Shown here piece by piece: positions 39,657 through 47,305 of a DNA stretch of 64,000 bases. This DNA is from Planctomycetota bacterium. Lineage in GTDB: Bacteria; Planctomycetota; UBA1135; UBA2386. Under the pieces are notes generated by a model that was not told the DNA's origin, searched no databases, and saw nothing but the letters and a program-made list of their open reading frames with translations. Location of the stretch: assembly GCA_016235155.1 (NCBI GenBank), contig JACRLW010000047.1, positions 1 through 64,000 of the forward strand. Reading direction: 5' to 3'. A program made the translations under genes and the position numbers. The first letter of the stretch is position 1. Each line of letters begins with the position of its first letter.

Positions 39657-40789
39657 CCGACGATCGCTGGCTCCTCGAATTCGCAGCGCTCGCCGCGAAG
39701 ACCGACAAGTTCAAGGACAAGTCGGACCACGCGGCGCTGCTGGCTGCGGGCTTGATTGGTGAGGCTGGGAGCATCGTCTCCGAACTCAAGAAGAAGCGCC
39801 GCGAGCGCGAAGCCTACCCGGTCTATCGAGAGAGAATGGTCGAGGAGATCGGCGACTTCCTCTGGTACTTCGTGCGCCTCGCGGCGGTCGTCACGCCAGG
39901 CCTGCTTGAAGAACTGCCGGTGCCCGACGGGATCGTCCTCCCGGCGGCAGACGGCCCTCAGCTTCCGGGGCACCTCCGTTTCGGTGCGGCGGTGGGTGAA
40001 GTGCTCGCGGCTGTCAGCACATCGAGGAACGACAACATGCGGGCGCTGTTGGGCCGCACGTGGGCGTTCCTGACGGTGATTGCCAACGATGCCGACGTCC
40101 GCATACGCGATGCCGCCGCCCGGAACACGGAGAAGACCCGGAGCCGCTGGCCCGACGAGAATCGCTACGCGCCCCTCTTCGACGACGCCTTCCCGGTGGA
40201 GGAGCAGCTCCCTCGGCTGCTGCAAGTCGACTTCCTCGAGCGCGCACGCGGCAACCACAGGGCCGTCATCCTGAGGTGCAACGACATCAACTTTGGAGAC
40301 CGGCTCACGGACAACATCGAGGACCCGGATGGCTACCGCTTCCACGACATCTTCCACTTCGCCTACGCAGTGCATCTCGGGTGGTCTCCGGTCGTGCGTG
40401 CGCTCATGCGGACCAAGCGCAAGAGCGACTCGAAGATCGATGAGGCGCAGGACGGCGCGCGAGCGGGCATCATCGAGGAGGCGGTCTCTGCGATCGTCTT
40501 CAGCCGCGCCAAGCAGCTCAAGTTCTTCGAGGGGCTCGATCACGTCGACCTCGACCTGCTGAAGACGGTCAAGGAGTTCGTCGAGGGCTACGAGGTCGAG
40601 ACTGTGCCCTTGTGGCAATGGGAGACCGCAATCCTCGACGGCTACCGGGTCTTCCGCGAGCTGCGCGGAGGTCCGGGTGGACGGGTCACGATCGACCTTG
40701 GTGCCCGCCAACTCATCTACTCGCCTCGTGCTGCGAGCGACGACCACGCTGAGCACGGGCCGTTTTCCGTTTCGCGAGGAGCGACATGA
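39653..40789 (+). CDS. MazG-type NTP pyrophosphohydrolase with MazG_C domain
   Basis: 378 aa. N-terminal all-alpha NTP-PPase: LAAGLIGEAGSIVSELKKKRRE, then VEEIGDFLWYFVRLA, with the ExxE and ExxD acidic residues that bind magnesium. The C-terminal part (about residues 200-300: AVILRCNDINFGDRLTDNIEDPDGYRFHDIFHFAYAVHLGW, then RKSDSKIDEAQDGARAGIIEEAVSAIVFSRAK) matches the MazG C-terminal domain seen in nucleotide-centred conflict systems. It probably hydrolyses a (modified) nucleoside triphosphate or alarmone, altering the nucleotide pool or clearing a signal. ATGA overlaps at both ends. Confidence 0.82.
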   Translation: MTDDRWLLEFAALAAKTDKFKDKSDHAALLAAGLIGEAGSIVSELKKKRREREAYPVYRERMVEEIGDFLWYFVRLAAVVTPGLLEELPVPDGIVLPAADGPQLPGHLRFGAAVGEVLAAVSTSRNDNMRALLGRTWAFLTVIANDADVRIRDAAARNTEKTRSRWPDENRYAPLFDDAFPVEEQLPRLLQVDFLERARGNHRAVILRCNDINFGDRLTDNIEDPDGYRFHDIFHFAYAVHLGWSPVVRALMRTKRKSDSKIDEAQDGARAGIIEEAVSAIVFSRAKQLKFFEGLDHVDLDLLKTVKEFVEGYEVETVPLWQWETAILDGYRVFRELRGGPGGRVTIDLGARQLIYSPRAASDDHAEHGPFSVSRGAT

Positions 40790-41331
40790 GCAACAGGCAC
40801 AAGGTCTTCGTCAGTTATCACCATGCGCTCGATGAGAGCTACAAGAAGATCTTCGAGCTGCGCTTCGGGAATGCCTTCGGCGCGATCGTGCCAGGTTCAG
40901 TCCAGGTAGGCGACATCAACCCGAACCTGCCGACGGACACCATCCGGCAGAAGATCCGAGACGAGTACCTGCGGGACACCTCGGTAACGGTCGTTCTGAT
41001 TGGTGCGGAGACGTGGCAACGCAAGCACGTCGACTGGGAGATCGGGTCGTCGATCCGGCACACGGAGTTCAACCCCCGCTCGGGTCTCCTCGGCATCCTG
41101 CTGCCGGCGTACCCACGACCAGCGCCCGGCAAGTACAACCCGTACACGATCCCGCCGCGCCTTCACGACAATATCAAGTGCGGGTTCGCGACCATCTACA
41201 ACTGGTCGGAGGACGCGGCCACCGTCCAGAGCTGGATTCACGACGCGTACCTTCGGAAGAGCCGTGTGAACCCCGACAACTCTCGTGAGTCGTTCGGCAA
41301 GAACCGAACGGGCAGCGCATGGACAGAATGA
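40786..41331 (+). CDS. ThsB-like TIR domain protein (copy 2)
   Basis: 181 aa. A second TIR of the ThsB / DUF1863 type, more canonical than copy 1: KVFVSYHHALDESYKKIFELRFGNAF, GSVQVGDINPNLP, IRQKIRDEYLRDTSVTVVLIGAETWQRKHVDWEIGSSI, then GLLGILLP. The Glu of VDWEI is the catalytic candidate. Having two different ThsB-like sensors with one effector is a known theme in Thoeris, where several ThsB genes broaden phage recognition. It starts with an ATGA overlap after mazG and overlaps the next gene by four bases. Confidence 0.88.
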   Translation: MSNRHKVFVSYHHALDESYKKIFELRFGNAFGAIVPGSVQVGDINPNLPTDTIRQKIRDEYLRDTSVTVVLIGAETWQRKHVDWEIGSSIRHTEFNPRSGLLGILLPAYPRPAPGKYNPYTIPPRLHDNIKCGFATIYNWSEDAATVQSWIHDAYLRKSRVNPDNSRESFGKNRTGSAWTE

Positions 41332-42416
41332 GCATGCGAGCTGCCTACGAGATCCGGCTGTCGGGTGGGCGCGTTCTCAAGACGACGCCCGCCTTCGATA
41401 CGTACTGGCGCTTCGCCTCGGAGCGACAGGAGATGTTCATGCGCCGCGTGCTCGGGACCACGCCGCCATGGACCGAGGACCCGATCCTCAGCATGCATCG
41501 CTTCACGAACGCGTACCGAGCGTCGGACCGCGTGAGCCAGTACCTGATTCGGCACGTGATCTACGAGGGCTCGCAAAAGGCTGAGGAGGTCTTCTTTCGC
41601 ACGATGCTCTTCAAGCTCTTCAACAAGATCGAGACGTGGGAGAGCTTGAGTGCGAAGTTCGGAGCGCTGAGCTGGAAGGACTTCTCGTTCGACGCCTTCG
41701 CGAAGGTGCTCGACGGGCGGCTCGAGGAAGGAGCGCGCGTCTACTCGGCCGCGTACATCATGCCGTCGCCCGCGTTCGGCAGCCCGCGCAAGCATCGAAA
41801 CCACCTCCGGCTCATCGAGCACATGATGGCCGACGGGGCGCCGAAGAAGCTCGCGAAGGCGGGCTCGCTTCGAGGAGCGTTCGAGCTGCTGCGCGGCTAT
41901 CCGTCACTCGGCGACTTCCTCGCGTTCCAGTTCGCCATCGACATCAACTACAGCGAGCTCACCGACTTCTCCGAGATGGAGTTCGTCGTGGCAGGTCCCG
42001 GTGCTCGGGACGGCATCAGCAAGTGCTTCAAGGACGTGGCGGGCCTTAGCGAAGCCGAGATCATCCAGATCATGGCTGAGCGCGCGAGCGACGAGTTTGA
42101 GCGGCTCGGCATGAAGTTCCAGAGCCTCTGGGGCCGCAGCCTGCAACTCATCGACTGCCAGAACGTGTTTTGTGAGGTTGGCAAGTACGCGCGTGTGGCG
42201 CACCCGGAGATCGCGGGCGAGTCCGGTCGAACCCGCATCAAGCAGAAGTACACGCCGCGCCCGGTCCCGATCCCGCAGTGGTACCCACCGAAGTGGTGCG
42301 TCCAACCCCAATCGCCCAACAACAGCATGCAGCGGACGGCGCTTCGCGCCTCCGCTAATGCTGAACGTCATGCTGACACGAACCGACCCGCAGTCACAAG
42401 GAGAAAGCCATGCTGA
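41328..42416 (+). CDS. HMUDK/aGPT-Pplase-like helical protein (DNA base hypermodification family)
   Basis: 362 aa. The core matches the helical family of 5-hmdU DNA kinases and alpha-glutamyl/putrescinyl-thymine pyrophosphorylases: PILSMHRFTNAYRASDRVSQYLIRHVIYEG, then FFRTMLFKLFNKIETWE, and a C-terminal RTRIKQKY followed by PPKW. Phages use relatives to hypermodify thymine. In a defence operon it may act on modified phage bases or nucleotides. Beyond PPKW the frame reads through the attC-like repeat (42314-42370), adding about 35 residues that are not part of the family, so the native stop was lost or lies elsewhere. Starts at the ATGA overlap (41328). Confidence 0.72.
   Translation: MSMRAAYEIRLSGGRVLKTTPAFDTYWRFASERQEMFMRRVLGTTPPWTEDPILSMHRFTNAYRASDRVSQYLIRHVIYEGSQKAEEVFFRTMLFKLFNKIETWESLSAKFGALSWKDFSFDAFAKVLDGRLEEGARVYSAAYIMPSPAFGSPRKHRNHLRLIEHMMADGAPKKLAKAGSLRGAFELLRGYPSLGDFLAFQFAIDINYSELTDFSEMEFVVAGPGARDGISKCFKDVAGLSEAEIIQIMAERASDEFERLGMKFQSLWGRSLQLIDCQNVFCEVGKYARVAHPEIAGESGRTRIKQKYTPRPVPIPQWYPPKWCVQPQSPNNSMQRTALRASANAERHADTNRPAVTRRKPC
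42314..42370. repeat. attC-like recombination site (hairpin A)
   Basis: Begins with GCCCAAC (42314-42320), which fits RYYYAAC, followed by a long imperfect hairpin: arms CAGCAT/ATGCTG, AGCGGA/TCCGCT and GGCGC/GCGCC around a TTC loop (42323-42363), with extra unpaired bases mostly on one side (GC and C versus A). Such one-sided bulges are the hallmark of integron attC sites. The 3' core (GTTRRRY) is degraded (GTCATGC). It aligns over about 55 bases with hairpin B. Confidence 0.68.
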
Positions 42417-43003
42417 CCAGTAGACCCGCCATGCTCGCTTTGGCCACCGTTCTGCTCTTCACCTCCCCGCAGGCACCTGCTCAAGAGCCTCAATCGGAGG
42501 ACATCGAGGCGGCAAGGTCTGAATTGCTCAAGCGCTGGGGCGTCGATGGCCTCGCGAAGCCGGCCGAAGCCGAGTCCAAGGCAAAGGCGCTTCTCGATCG
42601 CCCCCTTGCCGAGCAGCCTGACGACCAACTTCTTGCGCTCGCCAAGCAGGCGAACGCGGCCGCGAACTTCGTGGGCTTCATCCTCGAAGAATACCAGCAG
42701 TACCACCGCGACAACTTCCGCTACGACTTCGTCCAGGAGAAGGTCGCTCCATTCCACGACGCGTACGTCGAGCTCTCCAATCGCCTCAAGTCGTACCGGA
42801 ATCAGGCCTACTTCAATCTCGGCAAGAAGGCTGCAGGGCGTGGAGATGAGATGACCGCCTTCTTCTACTTTCGAGACGCCTATCGTCTGAGCAGTTTCAC
42901 TGAAGACAAAGGCGATCACAAAGGCCTCAGGTACCAGGCCGAGGTCGAGATGAAGCGCCTCCTCGGTCTCGAAAGCATGGGGACCTTCATCTACTGGAAA
43001 TGA
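42410..43003 (+). CDS. small secreted protein (cassette gene), unknown function
   Basis: 197 aa with a signal peptide (MLALATVLLFTSPQAPAQ). The mature part is helical and charged (KAKALLDRPLAEQPDDQLLALAKQANAAANFVGFILEEYQQYHRD) and ends in MGTFIYWK. AAGGAG lies about 9 bases before the ATG. The gene sits alone between two attC-like hairpins, which is the classic arrangement of an integron gene cassette. No family recognised. Confidence 0.7.
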   Translation: MLTSRPAMLALATVLLFTSPQAPAQEPQSEDIEAARSELLKRWGVDGLAKPAEAESKAKALLDRPLAEQPDDQLLALAKQANAAANFVGFILEEYQQYHRDNFRYDFVQEKVAPFHDAYVELSNRLKSYRNQAYFNLGKKAAGRGDEMTAFFYFRDAYRLSSFTEDKGDHKGLRYQAEVEMKRLLGLESMGTFIYWK

Positions 43004-43007
43004 CGGC

Positions 43008-43067
43008 GCATGACAACAGTATGCAGCGTATGGCGCTGCGCGCCGCCGCGGATGCCGAGTGTTAGAC
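43008..43067. repeat. attC-like recombination site (hairpin B)
   Basis: Homologous to hairpin A over about 55 bases (shared ACAACAG.ATGCAGCG and GGCGC/GCGCC around a TGC loop at 43032-43044). The 3' core GTTAGAC (43061-43067) fits GTTRRRY exactly; the 5' core is degraded. It begins right after the stop of the secreted cassette gene and ends 12 bases before the ATG of the next cassette gene. Confidence 0.65.
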
Positions 43068-43079
43068 GCACTGAGCGCC

Positions 43080-44129
43080 ATGAAAGACGTTCGTAGAAGG
43101 ATGCTTGCCCCACTGCGGCGTCGCGAAGCGGGGTTCGCAAGCGATGAGAGGCTCGGCGAGGCGCTGGCAAGAATCGAGCGTCTAGCAGGGGGTGAGTCTC
43201 GCTTGCAGTCGGCATTGTCGGCCGTCAAGCTGGATCGGCAGCAGTCCGGTTCTTGGCGCGACCCTGACGCCGTACGGCGATTCGTGACTCTTGCGACGGT
43301 CCTGTATGAGGCGGGCCGGATCGGGTTTGAGCAGTACGCTAGCTTCGCTGGTGGCTCGGTTGTGAGCCTGTATGAGCACCGATGGTTGGACGGATGCTAC
43401 GATGAGCAGTTGGACCCGATCGCTTCGCAGATGGACGCGATTAGGAGGGAGCATGGCCTTGATTCGGACCAGCATTGGGCAAGGGGTGACGGACCGCCCG
43501 AGCATTCGCGTCTGGAGGCACAGTATGATGCTTTGCTTGACAGCGCGATGCTTGGCACTCTTCGGGAATTCGGTCTCGACGATCTTGCCCGCCTCAAGGA
43601 GCAGGATGCCCCGCACTTTGATGAGTGCATGGAGCGTGGGCGTAGGTCAACTTTCCATGGAGACGAGTTCAGTGCCGCTCTCCGAGACATCGTTGTTCGG
43701 TTCGAGGAGGAGGCAGGCCGGGCCGCGGCAGCTGGCGCATTTGCTGCTGCGGTCGCATCGCTTGGCGCGGGTGTAGAGGGGCTCTTGGTCTTGAGGTGTC
43801 TCCGTTCACCGAAGAAGGCCGAGCGCATTGCGCGGAAGCTGCCTCGGAAAGACCGCCCACAGCGGGTCCAAGATCCGAGGGCTTGGACCTTCAGCCAGCT
43901 AATCGAGGTCTGTCGTGTTGCTGGGTGGCTGGCATCCATTGATGTCCCACGCTTCGTGGTTGACTCTGGCGGGTTGGTGCATCGACTGCGTGTTCTGCGC
44001 AACCACATCCACCCTAGCAAGATGGCCAAGGATCGACCTTGGGTGACGATCCGAGAGCAGGAGTTCGAGGATGCGCGCGCGGTTTATCTTCTAGTGCTTG
44101 CCGCCGTCGATCGGGCTAGCCCAACTTGA
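43080..44129 (+). pseudogene. cassette gene truncated at its 3' end by IS insertion
   Basis: 349 aa as it stands. Mostly helical; the C-terminal region has VHRLRVLRNHIHPSKMAKDRPWVTI, an RNxxH pattern reminiscent of HEPN/apea-like domains, but not a firm match. Its codon usage is less GC-extreme than neighbours. The last two codons (Pro-Thr) and stop come from the left end of the IS at 44120. Joining the flanks (CTAG at 44116-44119 to 46148) restores a frame of 20 more residues ending at TGA 46209-46211. The start ATG 43080 lies just after the attC-like site. Function unknown; defence-related is possible from context. Confidence 0.65.
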
Positions 44130-46143
44130 AGGGCAGGCGGATCGGCGGAGGTTTTTTCGAGGGGTCGCGCATCGAGTTCGAGCACCGTTGACCGAATGGC
44201 TGCGGAGTCGATTGGCGCGGGCGATGTAGTGACAACCAACCCTGTTGAGGTCGATGGCGTCGAGGTGAGATCCTCGTGGCCGCGCGCGGTTGCGACAAGC
44301 GATGTATCTCCGGCACACGACCGTCACCAAGAACGGCAGGCGCCATGTGCACTGGCGCCTGGTGCGATCGATCCGGTTCGGCTCCAAGGTCCGACAAGAG
44401 GTCGTTGCCCATCTCGGCGAGCTGGATGCCGACGGACGTGCGCGCGCCGCTGCGTTGGCCGAGCAGTTCGTCGGACGGCGGCGACCTGCCGAGCGTGACC
44501 TGTTCGAGCCGGCGAACGCGGCAAGGGCGACGCCGAGCAAGGTGCTGCTGGAGAAGGTGCGGGTCGAGCGCGCCCGGTCGTTCGGCGAGGTGTGGTTGGC
44601 ATGGAAGCTCTGGCAGGCGCTGGGACTCGACGGCTTCTGTCGAGCCCGACTCGCGGTCGGCCGCGAGCAGGTGCCGTGGTGGGACGTTGCGGCGATCCTC
44701 GTGATCGCGCGGCTGTGCGAGCCATCGAGCGAACTGCACATCGCCGAGGACTGGTATCGGCGCACGGCGCTGGAAGACATCCTCGGCGTGCCCGCCGAAC
44801 TGGTGCACCACACGCGGCTCTACCAGGGGCTGGATCGTCTGCTGCCGCACCAGCGCGCACTCGAAGCGCACCTCAAGGAGTGCTACGGCGAGCTGTTCGG
44901 GATCACGTACGACCTGCTGCTCTACGACGTGACGTCGACCTACTTCGAAGGCGATGCCAAGGGCAACCCGCAAGCGCAGCGCGGACACAGCCGCGATCAG
45001 CGTCCGGACTGCAAGCAGGTCTGCATCGGACTGGTGGTGACCCGCGAGGGCTTTCCGCTCGGCTACCAGGTGTTCGCCGGCAACCGCACCGACGTCACCA
45101 CCGTCGAGGAGGTGGTGACCAACATGGAGGCACGCTTTGGCAAGGCCAGCCGGGTCTGGGTGATGGACCGCGGGATGGTCAGCGAGGCGAACCTGCAGTG
45201 GCTGCGGGCCGGCAACCGGAAGTACGTGATCGGTGCGGCACGGAGCGAGCTGCGGAAGTGGGCTCGCGAGCTGCGCGACAAGACCGGCTGGGCGCAGGTC
45301 CGTGATGGACTGGACGTCAAGCTCTGCCCCGGCCCGGAGGGCGAGGAGGTGTTCATCCTGTGTCGCTCGGCAGCGCGCAAGGAGAAGGAAGTGGCGATGC
45401 ACGAGCGCTTCAGCGAACGCATCGTCACCGGACTCGAGAGCCTGTCACGGCGCCTCGCCAGCGCCAAGAAGACGGTCGACTCCGGGCAGGTGCAGCGGCA
45501 GATCGGTCGGCTTCTGCAGAGCAACCGCCGTGCGGCAGCACGTTTCGACGTGACCGTCGCGACCGACGACAAGAGCCCATCGGGTCTGCGGGTGACCTGG
45601 CAGCGCAACCGCAAGTGGCAGGCGTGGAACCGTGCGTCCGAGGGCTGCTACGTCCTGCGCTCCAACGTCACCGACTGGTCGCCTGACGAGTTGTGGCGGA
45701 CCTACATCCAGCTTCACGAGGCGGAGTCCGCCTTTCGCATCCAGAAGTCCGACCTGCAGATCCGCCCGATCTGGCACCAGCGTGAGGACCGCGTCCAGGC
45801 GCACATCCTGGTCTGCTACCTCGCCTTCGCGCTGTGGAAGTCTTGCAGGGCTGGCAAGCCCGTGCTGGGCTCGGCACGAGCCCGAGGACCGTGCTCGAAG
45901 AACTCCGGCGAGTGGTTGCGGTCGACGTCGTCCTCCCGCTGGAGGACCACCGCGAGATGCGGTTGCGCTGCGTGTCCGAACCCGACCCCGATACCGCCGC
46001 GATTCTCGAGCGCCTCGGGTTGGAAGTCCCCAAGCGGTTGAAAGCCCCCTCGCTCGTCGCCCGGATGTAGTGACAACTCCGAACGGAGGCTGCCTCCATT
46101 CACGGAATGGAGGCCATCGGCGCTCGAAACCTTTCAAGTTGGG
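44120..46143 (+). mobile_element. IS1634-type (IS4 superfamily) insertion sequence, 2,024 bp
   Basis: Bounded by terminal inverted repeats: left CCCAACTTGAAGGG (44120-44133) and the matching CCTTTCAAGTTGGG at 46130-46143 (13 of 14 bases). CTAG occurs on both sides (44116-44119 and 46144-46147), consistent with a 4-bp target duplication, although CTAG is self-complementary and could extend the repeats. A direct repeat GATGTAGTGACAAC (44223-44236, 46064-46077) flanks the transposase, and a 9-bp stem hairpin (46093-46113) lies near the right end. Inserted into a cassette gene. Confidence 0.85.
44302..46070 (+). pseudogene. IS1634-family DDE transposase, frameshifted near C-terminus
   Basis: Frame 1 runs from ATG 44302 ([21 protein letters not shown]) through the DDE residues: [11 protein letters not shown] (first Asp), [11 protein letters not shown] (second Asp) and [14 protein letters not shown] (Glu), to YLAFALWK. 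There the natural continuation ([24 protein letters not shown]...) lies in the -1 frame and runs to 46070. The frame break is at about 45838-45842. A programmed -1 shift is not typical of this family, so inactivation or a sequencing error is more likely. Confidence 0.75.
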
Positions 46144-46154
46144 CTAGCAAGTCT

Positions 46155-46213
46155 TGGGCGTGTAAGTCGACGCAGCAGCCGACCGGCGCCCCAAGCAGCG
46201 CCGGCGGTTGAGC
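46155..46213. repeat. weak third attC-like end
   Basis: After the IS, a hairpin (CAGCCG.CGGCGC around an 8-base loop, GCGCCG.CGGTTG) ends with GTTGAGC (46207-46213), which fits GTTRRRY. It coincides with the restored stop of the cassette gene. The 5' core is not convincing. It may mark the right end of the cassette region or act as a terminator. Confidence 0.35.
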
Positions 46214-46273
46214 GTCAAAGACGTTGCACGGAATCGGTGATCGACGTCACAAGAACCAGCGGTTCGCCCTCAC

Positions 46274-47305
46274 TCACTCCACTGCGACGATCCCCGAAGC
46301 GAACAATTCCTCGCGCCCGTGCACACCGCGATACCGCTCGCGAATCACCACATGTCCCGCGGGCGCGCGCAGGCTCGTGCCCGGGCCCGCACAGAGCACG
46401 ACATCCGGATTGAACTCGCGGAGCGCGGTGCGCACGGAAGCGCTGAAGTCGAAGGTCGTCAGCACTTGTTCGCCGGTGGTGTAGTCGAGCAACTCGTCGG
46501 GGTCGGCGGACCAGGGGCTGTGAACATCGCCTCTGCCGTCGATGAGGTGAATGCGCGGCATCGTCACCGGCAGCTCGGAGAGTTCGTGCTGCGCGGCCGC
46601 GGCGACTTCGGTGCAGAGGCGCGTGTGGAAGGGACCATGCCCGGCGAGGCGGAAGGGGAACTCGCGTTCGCCGCCCAAGACCTTCGGCAATGCGGAGAGC
46701 AATGCGGTGACGCCCGCTTCGGTGCCCGCGAGAACCTCGTGGCCGCCGAGCCGGATGCTGCGGGCGACGTGGTGGTCTTCGCCGCGCGCCGCGACGGCCG
46801 CGAGGGCGTCGTCGATACCGCGCGCGAGCGCCGGATCGACGCGCCAATCGGCGTCGACGCTGGTCGTGAGGATCTGCCCGCCCTTTGCGAGGTCCTGCAG
46901 CCGCGCCATCGTGCGCACGAGCAGGGCTCCCGTTGCGACGTCGACGGCGCCCGATGCCGCGAGCGCCGTGTACCAACCCAGGGAGTTTCCGGCCACCGCG
47001 GCGATCGCGTAGCGCGCGCTCAGCACGGGGAGCTGCGCCATCGTCGCGAAGTAGATCAACTCGGCGGCGTTCTTGCCGTCGAGGTGCAGGCCGGGGCGGA
47101 AGGCCGGTGCGGCATCGAGTTCGCTCACGGTCGGGCGGCGCTCGCGCGCGCGCACGGCGTCGGCTTCGGCGAGCGCTTCGCGCAGGGCGGCCTGGTCCGA
47201 GGCACCGGCGAGTGCCTTCGCGATCGAGCCGAGCTCGTTCTTGCCGTAACTGCCGCGCCCCGGACAGAGCAGCACCGCGATCGGCTTCCGCGCTGCGGAA
47301 CTCAT
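46274..47305 (-). CDS. FabD-like malonyl-CoA/acyl carrier protein transacylase
   Basis: 343 aa. FabD-type acyltransferase with the nucleophile elbow in AVAGNSLGWYTALA (GxSxG-like), an N-terminal CPGRGSYG, an active-site His region (LAGHGPFHT) and a conserved GxxPQxxxxF-like end. It transfers malonyl or another acyl group to ACP or a similar carrier. The ATG at 47305 overlaps the stop of the 2-oxoacid dehydrogenase gene (ATGA). The pairing with a branched-chain or pyruvate-type E1 suggests a dedicated acyl-priming pathway rather than general fatty acid synthesis. Confidence 0.7.
   Translation of the reverse strand: MSSAARKPIAVLLCPGRGSYGKNELGSIAKALAGASDQAALREALAEADAVRARERRPTVSELDAAPAFRPGLHLDGKNAAELIYFATMAQLPVLSARYAIAAVAGNSLGWYTALAASGAVDVATGALLVRTMARLQDLAKGGQILTTSVDADWRVDPALARGIDDALAAVAARGEDHHVARSIRLGGHEVLAGTEAGVTALLSALPKVLGGEREFPFRLAGHGPFHTRLCTEVAAAAQHELSELPVTMPRIHLIDGRGDVHSPWSADPDELLDYTTGEQVLTTFDFSASVRTALREFNPDVVLCAGPGTSLRAPAGHVVIRERYRGVHGREELFASGIVAVE

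Larger units (their letters stand above)
35990..46213 (+). mobile_element. degenerate integron-like cassette region
   Basis: Combines an IntI relic at the left edge, attC-like hairpins at 42314-42370 and 43008-43067 (plus a weaker one at the right edge), plus-strand genes, and less GC-extreme codon use than the flanks in the third cassette. An intI relic facing the same way as the cassettes recalls reverse integrons reported in planctomycetes and spirochaetes. The integrase is dead, so cassettes are probably fixed or mobilised only in trans. Boundaries are estimates. Confidence 0.5.

Noticed and set aside
46093-46113. Strong hairpin as a rho-independent terminator
   Set aside because: It lies inside the IS right end with no T-run; more likely an IS end structure.
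36000-46200. CRISPR array in the island
   Set aside because: The repeated units are only two or three, about 700 bases apart, with attC-like hairpin features and no spacers.
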